Source of the DNA: Thalassocella blandensis
Lineage (GTDB): Bacteria; Pseudomonadota; Gammaproteobacteria; Pseudomonadales; Cellvibrionaceae
Direction of reading: 5' to 3'
NCBI GenBank assembly: GCA_902141825.1
Contig: CABFPG010000003.1
Location: forward strand, 682,001-746,000
Length of the DNA: 64,000 nt
The translations under genes and the position numbers were made by a program. The notes beneath the pieces are model-generated. The model was not told the DNA's origin and made no database searches. It worked only from the letters and a program-made list of their open reading frames with translations. Position 1 is the stretch's first letter, and the number at the start of each line of letters is the position of its first letter. Shown one piece after another: positions 18,118-28,598 of the stretch.

Positions 18118-20301
18118 TTATACCGCTTTTTTATTATCTGTGGCTTTATTCGGCCAGATGTAGTTTTCTGCGAACTCATCCGCAAAGGTCGGTCTACCAT
18201 AAAGATACCCCTGACCGCTTTGACATCCCAATTCTTTAACGAGTTGATTCTGTTTTTCCGTCTCAACACCTTCTACGAGCGTCTTGAATCCGAGTTTTTT
18301 ATTCATCGCCAGAATCGCACTTACAATATCCCGGTCAGACTGATCAGTTTCGATATCACGAATGAAACTCCGATCAATTTTAATAACATCAACATTAAAA
18401 CGTTTTAAATAAGCCAGCGATGAATAGCCTGTGCCGAAATCATCAATCGCCAAGCGGAATCCCAGGTCAGCAAGATTTTTTAATGTGCTGTCCGCATTCA
18501 AAGACTCTTTGAGGAAAGTGCCCTCGGTGATTTCCAATTGAATATTTTCTGGTTTTACATCGTGCTCTTTGAGCAAGTTAACCAGATCCGATGTGAATTC
18601 CGGTTTTTCCAGTTGATGAGGGGATACATTAATGGAGATATACTGCATGGAAGGTGAAAGAGCCTGCCACAGTTTCCATTGTTTGATCGCGGTCAAATTA
18701 ATCCATTGACCCAAGTCATAAATCAATCCACTTTCTTCTGCAATGGGGATAAATTCTACCGGCGAAACAAAATTGCCATCGGCATCCTTCCAACGAATCA
18801 GGGCTTCACAACCCACAACGCGATCATTCGCCTCCAGATCTACAATTGGCTGGTAATATAACTGCAGTTCTTCTGCCATGATGGCATTGCGCAATTGGTA
18901 TTTAAGATTATATTTTCGACGAATACTGTCAGACATCTGGGCATTGTAAAAAACAAACTGCTCAGATTTATCCGCTTTCGCCTGATGCATGGCGAGGCCA
19001 GCACGCGTTTGCAAAGTAATGGCGTCTCGGCCGTTTTGCGGATAGAAACTCACACCAACAGATGCATCAATATTAATAATGATGCCCTGCTCCAGAAAAA
19101 TTGGCTCTAGAACTGTCTCGCGAAAATCTTTGGAAAATTGCTCAACTTGTTCGTTACTGCTGACATTTTCCATAACCACAATGAATTCATCACCACCAGC
19201 ACGCACCAGCGAATCTTCTTCTTTCATCAATGTTTTAACGCGGCGAGCGATTTCGATGAGTACCTTGTCCCCAATCGAAATACCATAATTATCATTGATT
19301 TCTTTAAACCGGCTAAGGCCGATCATCATGACACAAAAGCTGCCTTTGGACTTATTCGCCCGAACTACCGAACGTGACATGCGAAATGCCAACCCGGCTC
19401 GGCTATATGCCCCCGTCAACGCATCGGTATAGGCCAGCTCCCACAGTTTCTTTTCTGCCTGTATATCCTTGGTAACATCCTGAGCAACACCGATCACCCG
19501 CAAAACATCGTCGTTCGCATTTTTCATCACGCGCGCTTGCGCCCGAATGTGGTGAGTCGAACCGTCGTGCCAGATAACCCGATATTCGATTCGCTGATTA
19601 CCGACGCCGTTCTGCGATAAATCGGTAAGCGCTTTATTTACCCGCTCTTTATCTTCCGGGTGCATGGACTTTTCCCATGCATCACGTGCATTGATTTTGG
19701 CATCATCGGGATAACCGTGCATCTCATAAAGGCGGTAATCCCAAATCATCAGAGATTCGTTTGGAATCCAGTCCCACACGCCCATTTCCGCACTATCAAT
19801 TGCCACTTGAGAGCGATCGGTCAACGATTGTAAGGCAACGTTGACATTTCTTTCATCCGTAATATCGGAAAAAGAAGTGATCACTCCTACCTGCTGCCCC
19901 GTGTCAGAGTCTGCCACTATTTCCGCGTTTATCTTGATCCAGATACGCGTTCCATCTTCTTTTTCCAAACACATGACCGCGCCGCGCACCGCAACCCCGG
20001 TGCGCAAGGTCTGCATATTGGGGTGCTCGTCGAGCGCCATCGGGCGGCCGTCTTTGTGAAACACCTTCCACGGCATATTATCGACGGTGACGTTTTCCAG
20101 ATCAGCTTCATCCACCCCCAGTATTTCTTCAGCGGCTGGGTTAGCGAACTTTATCCGCCCATTATTCCCCTGGTATATCACGCCGATAGGCAGCTGTCGA
20201 AACAAGGTCTCGTGAATATTGGACTTCTGGATTAAAGTTTGACCGACAGTTTTAGCGGCTTTTTTGCCCGTCGCCTTGTCTGCTGGATGCTTACTAGTCA
20301 T
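18118..20301 (-). CDS. PAS-PAS-GGDEF-EAL cyclic-di-GMP enzyme
   Basis: 727 residues, no membrane segment. Two PAS/PAC modules occupy about 30-155 and 165-285 ('GVWDWIPNESLMIWDYRLYE', 'HPEDKERVN', 'VIGVAQDVTKDIQAEKKL'). GGDEF follows at about 290-455, with the intact active site 'RAGGDEFIVVME' and an upstream 'LTGAYSRAG'. EAL spans about 470-715, with 'YYQPIVDLEANDRVVGCEAL', 'LEITEGTFL', 'AIDDFGTGYSSL', 'VIKIDRSFI', 'TLVEGVET' and 'QGYLYGRP'. All catalytic motifs are present for both synthesis and hydrolysis, so the output may be set by the PAS sensors. Cytoplasmic sensor of an unknown small ligand or redox cue. Confidence 0.92.
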   Translation of the reverse strand: MTSKHPADKATGKKAAKTVGQTLIQKSNIHETLFRQLPIGVIYQGNNGRIKFANPAAEEILGVDEADLENVTVDNMPWKVFHKDGRPMALDEHPNMQTLRTGVAVRGAVMCLEKEDGTRIWIKINAEIVADSDTGQQVGVITSFSDITDERNVNVALQSLTDRSQVAIDSAEMGVWDWIPNESLMIWDYRLYEMHGYPDDAKINARDAWEKSMHPEDKERVNKALTDLSQNGVGNQRIEYRVIWHDGSTHHIRAQARVMKNANDDVLRVIGVAQDVTKDIQAEKKLWELAYTDALTGAYSRAGLAFRMSRSVVRANKSKGSFCVMMIGLSRFKEINDNYGISIGDKVLIEIARRVKTLMKEEDSLVRAGGDEFIVVMENVSSNEQVEQFSKDFRETVLEPIFLEQGIIINIDASVGVSFYPQNGRDAITLQTRAGLAMHQAKADKSEQFVFYNAQMSDSIRRKYNLKYQLRNAIMAEELQLYYQPIVDLEANDRVVGCEALIRWKDADGNFVSPVEFIPIAEESGLIYDLGQWINLTAIKQWKLWQALSPSMQYISINVSPHQLEKPEFTSDLVNLLKEHDVKPENIQLEITEGTFLKESLNADSTLKNLADLGFRLAIDDFGTGYSSLAYLKRFNVDVIKIDRSFIRDIETDQSDRDIVSAILAMNKKLGFKTLVEGVETEKQNQLVKELGCQSGQGYLYGRPTFADEFAENYIWPNKATDNKKAV

Positions 20302-20614
20302 ACGTTACGAACCTACAAATTTCCTTCGCAGGTTCTCGACCGTGATGTTCGTACTACTAGATACATACTACCTCTTGTGCTGTTTGCCGATGCTTAAGGT
20401 TACGGGGTCGCGCAACAGCAGTGCCGACACCCAAAATTCATTGCGCCTTCACTTAGTTTAGGAAAAAGTTAATACGACATCAGATTAATGTCATCTTAAA
20501 ATCGGCAGTTCTATAACGACTGATGGTTAGAACTATATAGGCAGGTAGAAACAGCGCGTATAAATCGAGTTTTTCGATATACGCGCTGGGAATTGATCGT
20601 GTTGCAGGAAAAAT
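20302..20614. other. Intergenic gap with a SapC-side hairpin
   Basis: 313 bp between the PAS-GGDEF-EAL gene start and the SapC gene stop. The only structure seen is the inverted repeat at 20554-20586, listed separately. The upstream part must hold the promoter of the c-di-GMP gene; I could not fix a box. Confidence 0.4.
20554..20586 (-). terminator. Probable terminator hairpin after the SapC gene
   Basis: GCGCGTAT (20554-20561) pairs with ATACGCGC (20579-20586), with TCGA pairs extending the stem. It is 28 bp beyond the SapC stop. The following T run on the minus strand is short (TGTTTCT), so this may be imperfect. Confidence 0.5.
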
Positions 20615-21340
20615 TTATGCGGGGTCTGGTGTACTTTCTTTTTTCGGCAGGCGCTTCACCAGCTCAGACATTGCACTAATTGAGTGCAAATGTGCGTGGG
20701 ACCACGCCAACCAGCCTTTTTTAAACCATTCAACCACATCAGCATCGGATAGCGCTTCGTACATTTTTTGTTCGTTGATCACATGCAGGTGATCAAGCTT
20801 GAGTGATGCATCAGCAAATTTGATGACACCTTTGAAAGGCTCCAACAGCTCTTTTTCCTTCAACGCTTTTGTATAAGCTTCGGTCAATTTATAGCTCTTA
20901 TCACAGTTATCCAGAAATGCCATGATTTCTCGCAGAAACTGTGTGGGCTCACCGTCTTCCTGAAACAGGGCTTCACCCTCTTCTTCCTGCAGCTGAGGCG
21001 CTTCCGCATCGATCATCACCATGCCCTGATTCGCTTCCAGAACAAAGGGGTAACGTCGAACAAATGAGGGAACATAAACATTTTCCCACGTATCCCCCAG
21101 GCTGTGGCCTTGCGTCTTTAAGGACAATACCGCAATTGGGATATATTCTTCGCTGTTGTTTTTAACAAACATCACCGGAAAGTTGCGGCTGCAGTTAAAA
21201 AACTCCAGACCGGAAACTGGCACGGAATTCACGTCTTTCGCGTAATCGTATCCGGAGATTTTTTTCAGCTTAAGGTCTTTGTGTTTGACCTTATCCAGCA
21301 TGACGGGTTGCTTGTAGAACAGCAGGGATTTAGTAGTCAT
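20615..21340 (-). CDS. SapC family protein
   Basis: 241 residues from the ATG at 21340 (a TTG lies three codons earlier). It matches the SapC family across its length: 'PVSGLEFFNCSRNFPVMFVK', 'PIAVLSLKTQGHSLGDTWEN', 'YVPSFVRRYPFVL' and 'ALFQEDGEPTQFLREIM'. No signal peptide or membrane segment. Family function is not firmly known; members in related bacteria often sit beside TonB-dependent receptors or tryptophan halogenases, but here it stands alone. Single-gene transcription unit by position. Confidence 0.85.
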   Translation of the reverse strand: MTTKSLLFYKQPVMLDKVKHKDLKLKKISGYDYAKDVNSVPVSGLEFFNCSRNFPVMFVKNNSEEYIPIAVLSLKTQGHSLGDTWENVYVPSFVRRYPFVLEANQGMVMIDAEAPQLQEEEGEALFQEDGEPTQFLREIMAFLDNCDKSYKLTEAYTKALKEKELLEPFKGVIKFADASLKLDHLHVINEQKMYEALSDADVVEWFKKGWLAWSHAHLHSISAMSELVKRLPKKESTPDPA

Positions 21341-21587
21341 AGCGAGCAATTCTTATGTAAGTTGGAATTAGGATCTTGCAGCAATACCTGATTTGCGACC
21401 ATTCCTTCATCGGCATCCAATAAAGGCAACAGCAAACTCTTCTGGCAACCAGCACTTGCCATGGCGGTGTGCTGGAACATCACTATCAATCGTGATCCGA
21501 TAAATCAGAGCGCTGGATAGTAACGACTTTGTTGCAGAGCTGCAACTTAGGCACGGAATGCCTGGGAGGGAAGGGATTTAAGTGACA

Positions 21588-21614
21588 CCCGGTGCATTTG
21601 GATTTTGCACCGGG
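21588..21614 (-). terminator. Hairpin after fpr
   Basis: A perfect 9-bp stem, CCCGGTGCA (21588-21596) with TGCACCGGG (21606-21614), 26 bp past the fpr stop. No clear T run follows, so it could be a mRNA-stabilising 3' hairpin instead of a full intrinsic terminator. Confidence 0.5.
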
Positions 21615-21639
21615 CTACACACTGTAAAGGCAGGAAGAA

Positions 21640-22416
21640 CTATTGCTCAACAAAGGCGCGCTCTATCACGTAGTGGCCAGCTTTGCCGCCACGAGCTTCT
21701 TTAAAGCCGCCTTCATCTAAAATTTCACAGGTTTCTTTGAGCATACTCGGGCTGCCACAAATCATAAAACGATCATCATCCAGATTGATCTCAGGTAAGC
21801 CGAGCTTCTGAGCGAGTTGACCGTTGCGTAACTGGTCCGTGATACGACCGTTATTGCGAAAATCTTCGCGCGTTACAGTAGGAAAATACAATAACTTTTC
21901 ACGAACAATTTCGCCAAAAAACTCATTGTTGGGCAATTCGTTCTGGATATAGTCCTGATAGGCCAAGTCCTGAACCTGCCTTACACCGTGGGTCAAAATC
22001 ACCTTATCGTACTGCTCGTACACTTCAGGGTCTTTAATAATACTCATGAAAGGTGCCAAGCCAGTACCAGTGCTGATGAGATACAGGTGTTTTCCAGGCA
22101 ATAACGCGTCAGTAATCAAGGTCCCAGTGGTTTTACTGTTAATAATGACTTCATCGCCTGGCTTAATGTGTTGTAACTGCGAAGTTAATGGACCATCTGG
22201 CACTTTAATACTGAAGAACTCGAGGTTCTCTTCATAGTTTGCGCTGGTGATGCTGTAGGCGCGCAATAAAGGTCGGCCACTTTCTTGCTCCAGCCCCATC
22301 ATGGTGAAATGACCATTGCGAAAGCGGAAGCCGGGGCTGCGTGTCGTGCGGAAGCTAAAAAGCGAGTCCGTCCAGTGGTGAACATCAATTACACGCTCTT
22401 TAATCAAATTACTCAC
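21640..22416 (-). CDS. fpr: Ferredoxin/flavodoxin--NADP+ reductase
   Basis: 258 residues from a GTG start at 22416. GGAGAG lies about 8 bases upstream, and the N-terminus 'VSNLIKERVIDVHHWTDSLF' aligns with Pseudomonas-type Fpr. The enzyme passes electrons between NADPH and ferredoxin or flavodoxin and helps redox-stress repair. Visible motifs are the FAD-binding 'LLRAYSITSANYEE', the NADP-binding 'LISTGTGLAPFMSII', 'GSPSMLKETCEIL', and the family-type C-terminus 'YVIERAFVEQ'. It is divergent from a LysR gene, as in pseudomonads, where that regulator (FinR) activates fpr under superoxide stress. Confidence 0.92.
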   Translation of the reverse strand: MSNLIKERVIDVHHWTDSLFSFRTTRSPGFRFRNGHFTMMGLEQESGRPLLRAYSITSANYEENLEFFSIKVPDGPLTSQLQHIKPGDEVIINSKTTGTLITDALLPGKHLYLISTGTGLAPFMSIIKDPEVYEQYDKVILTHGVRQVQDLAYQDYIQNELPNNEFFGEIVREKLLYFPTVTREDFRNNGRITDQLRNGQLAQKLGLPEINLDDDRFMICGSPSMLKETCEILDEGGFKEARGGKAGHYVIERAFVEQ

Positions 22417-22541
22417 GAAATGTCTCTCCAAAGTTTGCCTAAGTCTGATGTGCAGGATAGCGTCTTTAAGCATAGAGGTAAAACAGTAAATAATGATATC
22501 ATTAATCGGTTTTTCCGATTAACCAATAATAGGCGAATGAT

Positions 22542-23432
22542 ATGCGCTATACCTTGAGACAGCTCGAAGTATTCCTGGCCATCGCCCACTATGAAAACAT
22601 AACCAAAGCTGCGGAAGTACTGGCCATGTCACAATCCGCGGCCAGCGGCGCTCTTAAAGACCTGGAGAGCCAATTCGATATACTGCTATTTGATCGCGTT
22701 GGAAAGCGCCTGCAAACCAATGAGTTTGGAGAACGAGTGAGAGTGAAAGCCGAAGCACTGCTGGCGCAGGCAGGAGAGCTGGAACAGGAACTCAGTCAAC
22801 ACAACAAGGTTGGTCATTTACGCGTGGGCGCTACCTTGACCATCGGGAATTATCTCTGCGTTGAAATGATCACCCAGTATATGCAGGGCTCCGATGATGC
22901 CCGAGTTGATCTGGATGTGGCCAATACTGAAACCATTGCCCGCAAGTTGCTAAATTTTGATATTGATCTCGGCCTTATCGAAGGTGAACTCCACCATCCT
23001 GAGCTGAGTGTATTACCGTGGAGGGAAGACGAAATGCAGTGTTTTTGCTCACCGGACCACCCGCTGGCAACCGCTGAAAAGATTCAGGATGAACAACTGC
23101 TAACAACACCGTGGATCTTGCGCGAGTCCGGCTCGGGTACTCGCCAGGCCTTTGATCGCACTATGGCAGGATTAGCGCCAAAATTAAATGTCACGCTGGA
23201 GCTGCAACATACAGAAGCGATTAAACGTGCAGTAGAAAAAGGCTTGGGAATTTCCTGTTTATCCACCATTGCTTTAGAAGATGCTTTTGCTCGTGGTGAT
23301 CTCGTACCACTCAAATTACCCAATAAAATTTTTAAGCGGCTATTCTATTTTGTAATTCACAAACAAAAATACCGCGCGGCGGGAATACTACGCTGGATGG
23401 AAATTTGTGGTCTAAAGGATATCGCCCATTAA
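22542..23432 (+). CDS. finR: LysR-family regulator divergent from fpr (FinR-like)
   Basis: 296 residues. A winged helix-turn-helix lies at 1-60 ('LRQLEVFLAIAHYENITKAA', 'MSQSAASGALKDLE', 'LLFDRVGKRLQTNEFG') and a LysR effector domain at about 88-290. The 125-bp divergent spacer with fpr is where such regulators usually bind. In Pseudomonas putida the divergent regulator FinR controls fpr in response to superoxide and sulphite; by position and family this is the likely equivalent, but the name rests on synteny. Confidence 0.8.
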   Translation: MRYTLRQLEVFLAIAHYENITKAAEVLAMSQSAASGALKDLESQFDILLFDRVGKRLQTNEFGERVRVKAEALLAQAGELEQELSQHNKVGHLRVGATLTIGNYLCVEMITQYMQGSDDARVDLDVANTETIARKLLNFDIDLGLIEGELHHPELSVLPWREDEMQCFCSPDHPLATAEKIQDEQLLTTPWILRESGSGTRQAFDRTMAGLAPKLNVTLELQHTEAIKRAVEKGLGISCLSTIALEDAFARGDLVPLKLPNKIFKRLFYFVIHKQKYRAAGILRWMEICGLKDIAH

Positions 23433-23455
23433 TCGCAGGGTAAAACTCGCCCAGC

Positions 23456-25894
23456 CTATTGGGAATTTAATAACAAGAGCTGCTCCAGCCGCATTGGTTT
23501 TGCAAAATAAAACCCTTGCAAATATTCACACTGATTCTCAGCTAAAAAATCAGCCTGCACCAGTGTTTCCACACCCTCTGCCACAACCGACAAACCAAGT
23601 TTTTTCGCCATCGCAATAATCGCACATGAAATCTCAACGTCACTTTGGTCTTCCGGTATATCACGAATAAAGGATTTATCTATTTTAAGGCTGGTGATCG
23701 GAAATTTTTTCAAATGAGAAAGGGATGAAAAGCCCGTACCAAAATCATCAATAGACAACTTCACCCCTTTTTCACGTAAGCGTTGCATCAAGGCGACTGC
23801 GGTATCCACATCATCCATCACAGTTGTCTCTGTTATTTCAAATTCCAGCATACTAGGTGATATTGCGAAGCGATTGAGCTTTTCCTCAATATTGGCAATA
23901 AAATCCGGGGCAAAGAACTGTTTAGGTGAAAGATTTATCGCTATACCTGCGATTCCCAGCTGACGTAAACGCTCATGATGCAGCGACAACATTTCCAGCA
24001 CACGCTCCATCACAAAATCACCTACCGGGAGAATTAGCCCCGTTTCTTCAGCCAGGGGAATGAATATGTCTGGCGATATTGCGCCTTGCGTCTCATCAGT
24101 CCAGCGCAATAAAGCCTCGGCCCAAACCATGGTCCGACGTTGTGCGCAAAACTGCGGCTGCAAATAGACTTCCAGCGTGTTGTCCTCCAAAGCTTTTCGC
24201 AGACGATGCTCCAGACTAACTTTGGCTTTAATTCGTCGATCTAGCTCGCAGGAATAATACGAAACACGATTTCCTCCCGCCCCTTTTGCATTGTACAAAG
24301 CAATATCGGCATAGCGCAGCAACTCTTCTGGTGATTGCGCGTCTGTCGGAAAAATCGCAATGCCAACCGAACCAACAACCTGCAAGCTTTCATCCGTAGA
24401 CTGCACAGTAACTCTCAAGGCATCCAATATCCGTTTAGAGGCATGATCCAGGCGAGTGGGATCTTCAATATTATCCAGCAATAACATGAACTCATCGCCG
24501 CCAAGACGGGAAACGACATCCCCCTCATACAAAACACCTTTGAGGCGCTTGGCAATATCCACTAACAGCTGATCACCGGTATCGTGCCCAAGGCAATCGT
24601 TGACCCGCTTAAAATCATCAAGATCCACCATATAGATAGCGATTTTTTTGCGCTCTTTTTGCGCACGGGCAATGGCCAGTTCCAAATGATCTTTAAAAAA
24701 ACGACGATTGGGAAGCAATGTCAACGGATCGTAAAATGCCAGCTTTTCCAACTCCAACTGGGCAACTTTTAATTCCGTCACATCCATCAACGATCCAATG
24801 TAGCATTCTTTGCCCTGCTCATCCTCAATCAGAGAAATGTACTCCATCAAGCTACGACGCCCCAGCTCAGGATTGTGGTAGCGATACTCCACCACTTGAG
24901 AACGTCGGTGGTGTTTAGCAAGTGACAGGGCATCCTGGTAAAACGCCTTATCTTTTACTTCAATATTTGCCATAAAGCCGGCAGCATTGAAAGAACGCAA
25001 CCCAGTAATCTGACTCCAGCGGTGGTTGGTATATTCAAACCCTCGCTTGGATTTCAAATACACACCAACAGGTGAATTCTCGGACAGTGAACGAAAGCGA
25101 TTTTCACTGGCGACAAGCGCCGTATTCTCCCGACAAAAATTATCCAGCATGGTATTAAACACATCTACAACACGCCCAATTTCATCGTTACTGACTTTGA
25201 TAGCCCGCACGTCGGAAAGTGGATTGCGTGCGATTATTTTCGACGCCTCATACAAAGCATTGAGAGGTTTCAATGATCGTTTGATTACTTTTTTACTCAA
25301 CACAAACGCAAGTAGCAGCGACAAGCAAAACGCCAGAAGAAACAACCAGAGAAAAACACCATTTAATAAACTGGCGTCACGGTAATATGCCTCAACCAGG
25401 GCATACCCGAGCACTTTCCCACGCTCAACAATCGGTGACTGTAAACGTGCGGTATGGCGCTGAAAAACAATTACTTCGCTACTGGTGCTCTCACCAGAAA
25501 GATCACATTGATAAGTGTCCCGGGTGTAAGCAGTTAACAGATGGAGCTCTGCATCATACAAACAGATTCGACTGATACTGCCAAAGTATGGCGAGCTTAA
25601 TGAGCGCTCAACATGTTTAAGATGTTGATGGCGTTGATGTACTTGGGTTTGGGTTTCTGGCTGGGTTTCTGATTGGGTTTCTGGTTGGTTTTTGGAATGC
25701 ATCTGCCATTGAACATTCTGTTCTACCACAAAGGTCAGTATGCGTTTTATTTCAGCAGAAAAATCTTCCCTTGATTTATTTTCACCCACGAGAAAAAAAA
25801 TGATTGTTGACAGGCAAAATCCTGCAGCAAAAAATCCAATTGTCAGCCCAATTAACTTGGATTTAACACTGTTCCAACGTACACGCCACTTCAT
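23456..25894 (-). CDS. Membrane sensor HAMP-PAS-GGDEF-EAL protein
   Basis: 812 residues. TM1 lies at about 12-32. A periplasmic sensor region (about 35-175) contains a Gln-Pro-Glu-Thr repeat (near 66-80). TM2 lies at about 177-200, a HAMP-like stretch ('LNALYEASKIIARNPLSDV...NDEIGRVVDVFN') to about 250, and PAS at about 260-380. GGDEF follows ('VSRLGGDEFMLLL', intact), then EAL ('AEALLRWTDETQG', 'FEITETTVMDD', 'SIDDFGTGFSSL', 'SLKIDKSFI', 'VVAEGVETL', 'LQGFYFAKPM'), all intact. It would sense an external signal and control c-di-GMP. It ends 23 bp from the converging LysR gene. The bifunctional enzyme output cannot be predicted from motifs alone. Confidence 0.92.
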   Translation of the reverse strand: MKWRVRWNSVKSKLIGLTIGFFAAGFCLSTIIFFLVGENKSREDFSAEIKRILTFVVEQNVQWQMHSKNQPETQSETQPETQTQVHQRHQHLKHVERSLSSPYFGSISRICLYDAELHLLTAYTRDTYQCDLSGESTSSEVIVFQRHTARLQSPIVERGKVLGYALVEAYYRDASLLNGVFLWLFLLAFCLSLLLAFVLSKKVIKRSLKPLNALYEASKIIARNPLSDVRAIKVSNDEIGRVVDVFNTMLDNFCRENTALVASENRFRSLSENSPVGVYLKSKRGFEYTNHRWSQITGLRSFNAAGFMANIEVKDKAFYQDALSLAKHHRRSQVVEYRYHNPELGRRSLMEYISLIEDEQGKECYIGSLMDVTELKVAQLELEKLAFYDPLTLLPNRRFFKDHLELAIARAQKERKKIAIYMVDLDDFKRVNDCLGHDTGDQLLVDIAKRLKGVLYEGDVVSRLGGDEFMLLLDNIEDPTRLDHASKRILDALRVTVQSTDESLQVVGSVGIAIFPTDAQSPEELLRYADIALYNAKGAGGNRVSYYSCELDRRIKAKVSLEHRLRKALEDNTLEVYLQPQFCAQRRTMVWAEALLRWTDETQGAISPDIFIPLAEETGLILPVGDFVMERVLEMLSLHHERLRQLGIAGIAINLSPKQFFAPDFIANIEEKLNRFAISPSMLEFEITETTVMDDVDTAVALMQRLREKGVKLSIDDFGTGFSSLSHLKKFPITSLKIDKSFIRDIPEDQSDVEISCAIIAMAKKLGLSVVAEGVETLVQADFLAENQCEYLQGFYFAKPMRLEQLLLLNSQ
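25644..25697 (-). repeat. In-frame 12-bp tandem repeat (QPET/QSET) in the periplasmic sensor domain
   Basis: On the plus strand, TGGGTTTCTGGC/GAT/GGT repeats at 25650-25661, 25662-25673 and 25674-25685, with partial copies on both sides. Four-residue units (QPET, QSET) result, so copy-number changes stay in frame. Confidence 0.8.
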
Positions 25895-26611
25895 CGCCGG
25901 CGCTCCGCTGAAGCGACGGAAAAAACTAACATCGCCAGACTGCAGTTGACTTTGGTTCGGTAGTTTTGAATTAAAATAATTTTGCCACCGCTGTTTACAT
26001 TCACCAATGCAAGGTCAAAAATATCTTTAACTCCTGCTGCGACTTTTCGCCACCGGGCTCATGCATAGTATGTATTGAGTGAATAAGGTAAAACGCGAAA
26101 CCTGCTGTTTAATTATTGGTATTCTTTTTATTTTTTGCTTTTATTTCAAAGCCATTTCAGCATATTTCTATCTATGTATTCAGAGTTTTGCGCGATTATG
26201 CGTTTCATTCAGCGGGAACATCACCGAATTTTATTTTTTACTTTATTGATTCTACATGAACGGTACAAAACTCTGTCGCGCAATGCTACAGAGCTTAATC
26301 GAAACAGTTAGGAGAATAAAGCTATTCCTTTGCTAATTTCCATTTTCAAGAGAATACAGCCGGATAAATCCGGGCATAGTGATCGAATAAATTTTGGCTT
26401 GGTACGAGTTAAATTATCACCAAACTTTTTATTCGCAGACAGAACAAAAAAGAGTGCGCCAACAAAATGTAAAAACATAAATTAAGATAATGAAACGAGT
26501 TCGTCTTTGAAAGCGACGGGCATCTATTCCTTTCCAGATTTACACCCAAGACATACCATGCACTTCACGATAGCGATTGCTTACTTCAAGCATTCAGAAA
26601 TGAAACTCTAT
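25895..26611. other. Gene-free 717-bp gap, AT-rich
   Basis: It holds the promoter region of the sensor GGDEF-EAL gene at its left end. The middle carries a 10-bp inverted repeat pair, CAGAGTTTTG (26181-26190) and CAAAACTCTG (26266-26275), each next to a GCGCGA/TCGCGC element, and a small palindrome CCGGATAAATCCGG near 26360. I see no convincing gene; frames across it lack normal codon use. Confidence 0.45.
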
Positions 26612-26887
26612 TTAATAGCGGATAGAAAAATCTCGAAAAACTTCATCGCCATGTTCCGCAGGTTGAGAGCAATCAATAGATTCCACTTTGGCATAAGAAG
26701 GGCCGATCTTTATTCTTTCCAACGCATTATCTATTTGGGTCTGCTCCCCCTGCAAAACAAATTCAACACGCCCATCGGAAAGGTTTCGTACATAGCCCGT
26801 AAGGCCAAACTTTGTTGCTGTTTCTTGAACAAAATTACGAAAGCCAACCCTCTGAACTCTTCCCGAGGCATAACCTTGAATATACAT
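26612..26887 (-). CDS. acyP: Acylphosphatase
   Basis: 91 residues, the normal size. It hydrolyses the carboxyl-phosphate bond of acyl phosphates. The signature 'GYASGRVQRVGFRNFVQE' carries the catalytic Arg (GFR) and 'GYVRNLSDGRVEFVLQG' the catalytic Asn. The usual RVQGVGFR reads RVQRVGFR here, one unusual residue in the phosphate loop. Monocistronic; a GGAGAA ribosome site precedes the ATG. Confidence 0.92.
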   Translation of the reverse strand: MYIQGYASGRVQRVGFRNFVQETATKFGLTGYVRNLSDGRVEFVLQGEQTQIDNALERIKIGPSYAKVESIDCSQPAEHGDEVFRDFSIRY

Positions 26888-27150
26888 GGTAATTCTCCTT
26901 TTTCGTCACTTAGTCAATCATATCAATATCTTTTTTAACAAACTTTATACGCGAGACTCAGGAGATTCATCTGTCTAAAACGCGCGGTTTTGCATCTGGG
27001 TGGGAGCGATAAAAACACAATGCATCTAGCTGGCAACAAGATTTCAGATAAAAACAGGATTCCCGGTACCGGCAAACAGGCACGCCATACAATGAGAACA
27101 AAACCAGCAGAAAATTAATTCACTACAGATACAACAGGAGAGGGTTTCGC

Positions 27151-27227
27151 TGGTCGGTGTGAGAGGATTTGAACCTCCGCCCCCTTCCTCCCGAAGGAAG
27201 TGCGCTACCAGACTGCGCCACACACCG
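27151..27227 (-). tRNA. tRNA-Pro (anticodon CGG)
   Basis: 77 bases including encoded CCA. The acceptor stem CGGTGTG/CACACCG closes with discriminator A then CCA. The anticodon arm is CTTCC-TTCGGGA-GGAAG, so the anticodon is CGG (decodes CCG). The T-arm has GGTTCAAATCC. All four stems can be drawn. Confidence 0.95.
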
Positions 27228-27243
27228 GCACTTTTAGTTATGA

Positions 27244-27313
27244 GCTATCAGTTTTGTGCTACCAGTTTTGTGCTACCAGTTTTGTGCTACCAGTTTCAAG
27301 CTATCAATTAGGT
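27244..27313. repeat. Five-copy 14-bp tandem repeat beside tRNA-Pro
   Basis: Units at 27244, 27258, 27272, 27286 and 27300, consensus GCTACCAGTTTTGT. The middle copies are identical and the outer ones drift. It starts 17 bp upstream of the 5' end of the tRNA gene, i.e. in the tRNA promoter zone. Confidence 0.85.
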
Positions 27314-27507
27314 GCTGTAGGCTTAACAGCCGCTAAGATAATAGCGCAAATGAGAAAGACTCGCCAAGAGGGATACAAAACACGCGTTCACAAGAGCGAA
27401 CTTCAACGATTTTATCTGTGCCAGGAATGGCTTAGAATACTTTAATTGCAAGAAATAGGCTTGGTCGTGCTATCGGTTCAAGAAAACACCAAGCGAAATC
27501 AATTTAA

Positions 27508-28512
<1,005 letters not shown>

Positions 28513-28525
28513 GCTTCACAACAGG

Positions 28526-28561
28526 AAAACAGGCCACAGCTTTATAGGTGAGGTCTGTTTT
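28526..28561 (+). terminator. Probable intrinsic terminator after hemB
   Basis: AAAACAGGCC (28526-28535) pairs, with one mismatch, with GGTCTGTTTT (28552-28561). It ends in T residues 14-49 bp after the hemB stop. Confidence 0.5.
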
Positions 28562-28598
28562 CAGTTTCAGTTTCACTCCCATTCCACAGTTTTGCTCT

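Noticed and set aside
24718-24918. Short frames inside the HAMP-PAS-GGDEF-EAL gene
   Set aside because: Antisense to conserved GGDEF sequence.
26507-26938. Rightward 143-codon open frame opposite the acylphosphatase
   Set aside because: Antisense shadow of a well-supported gene.
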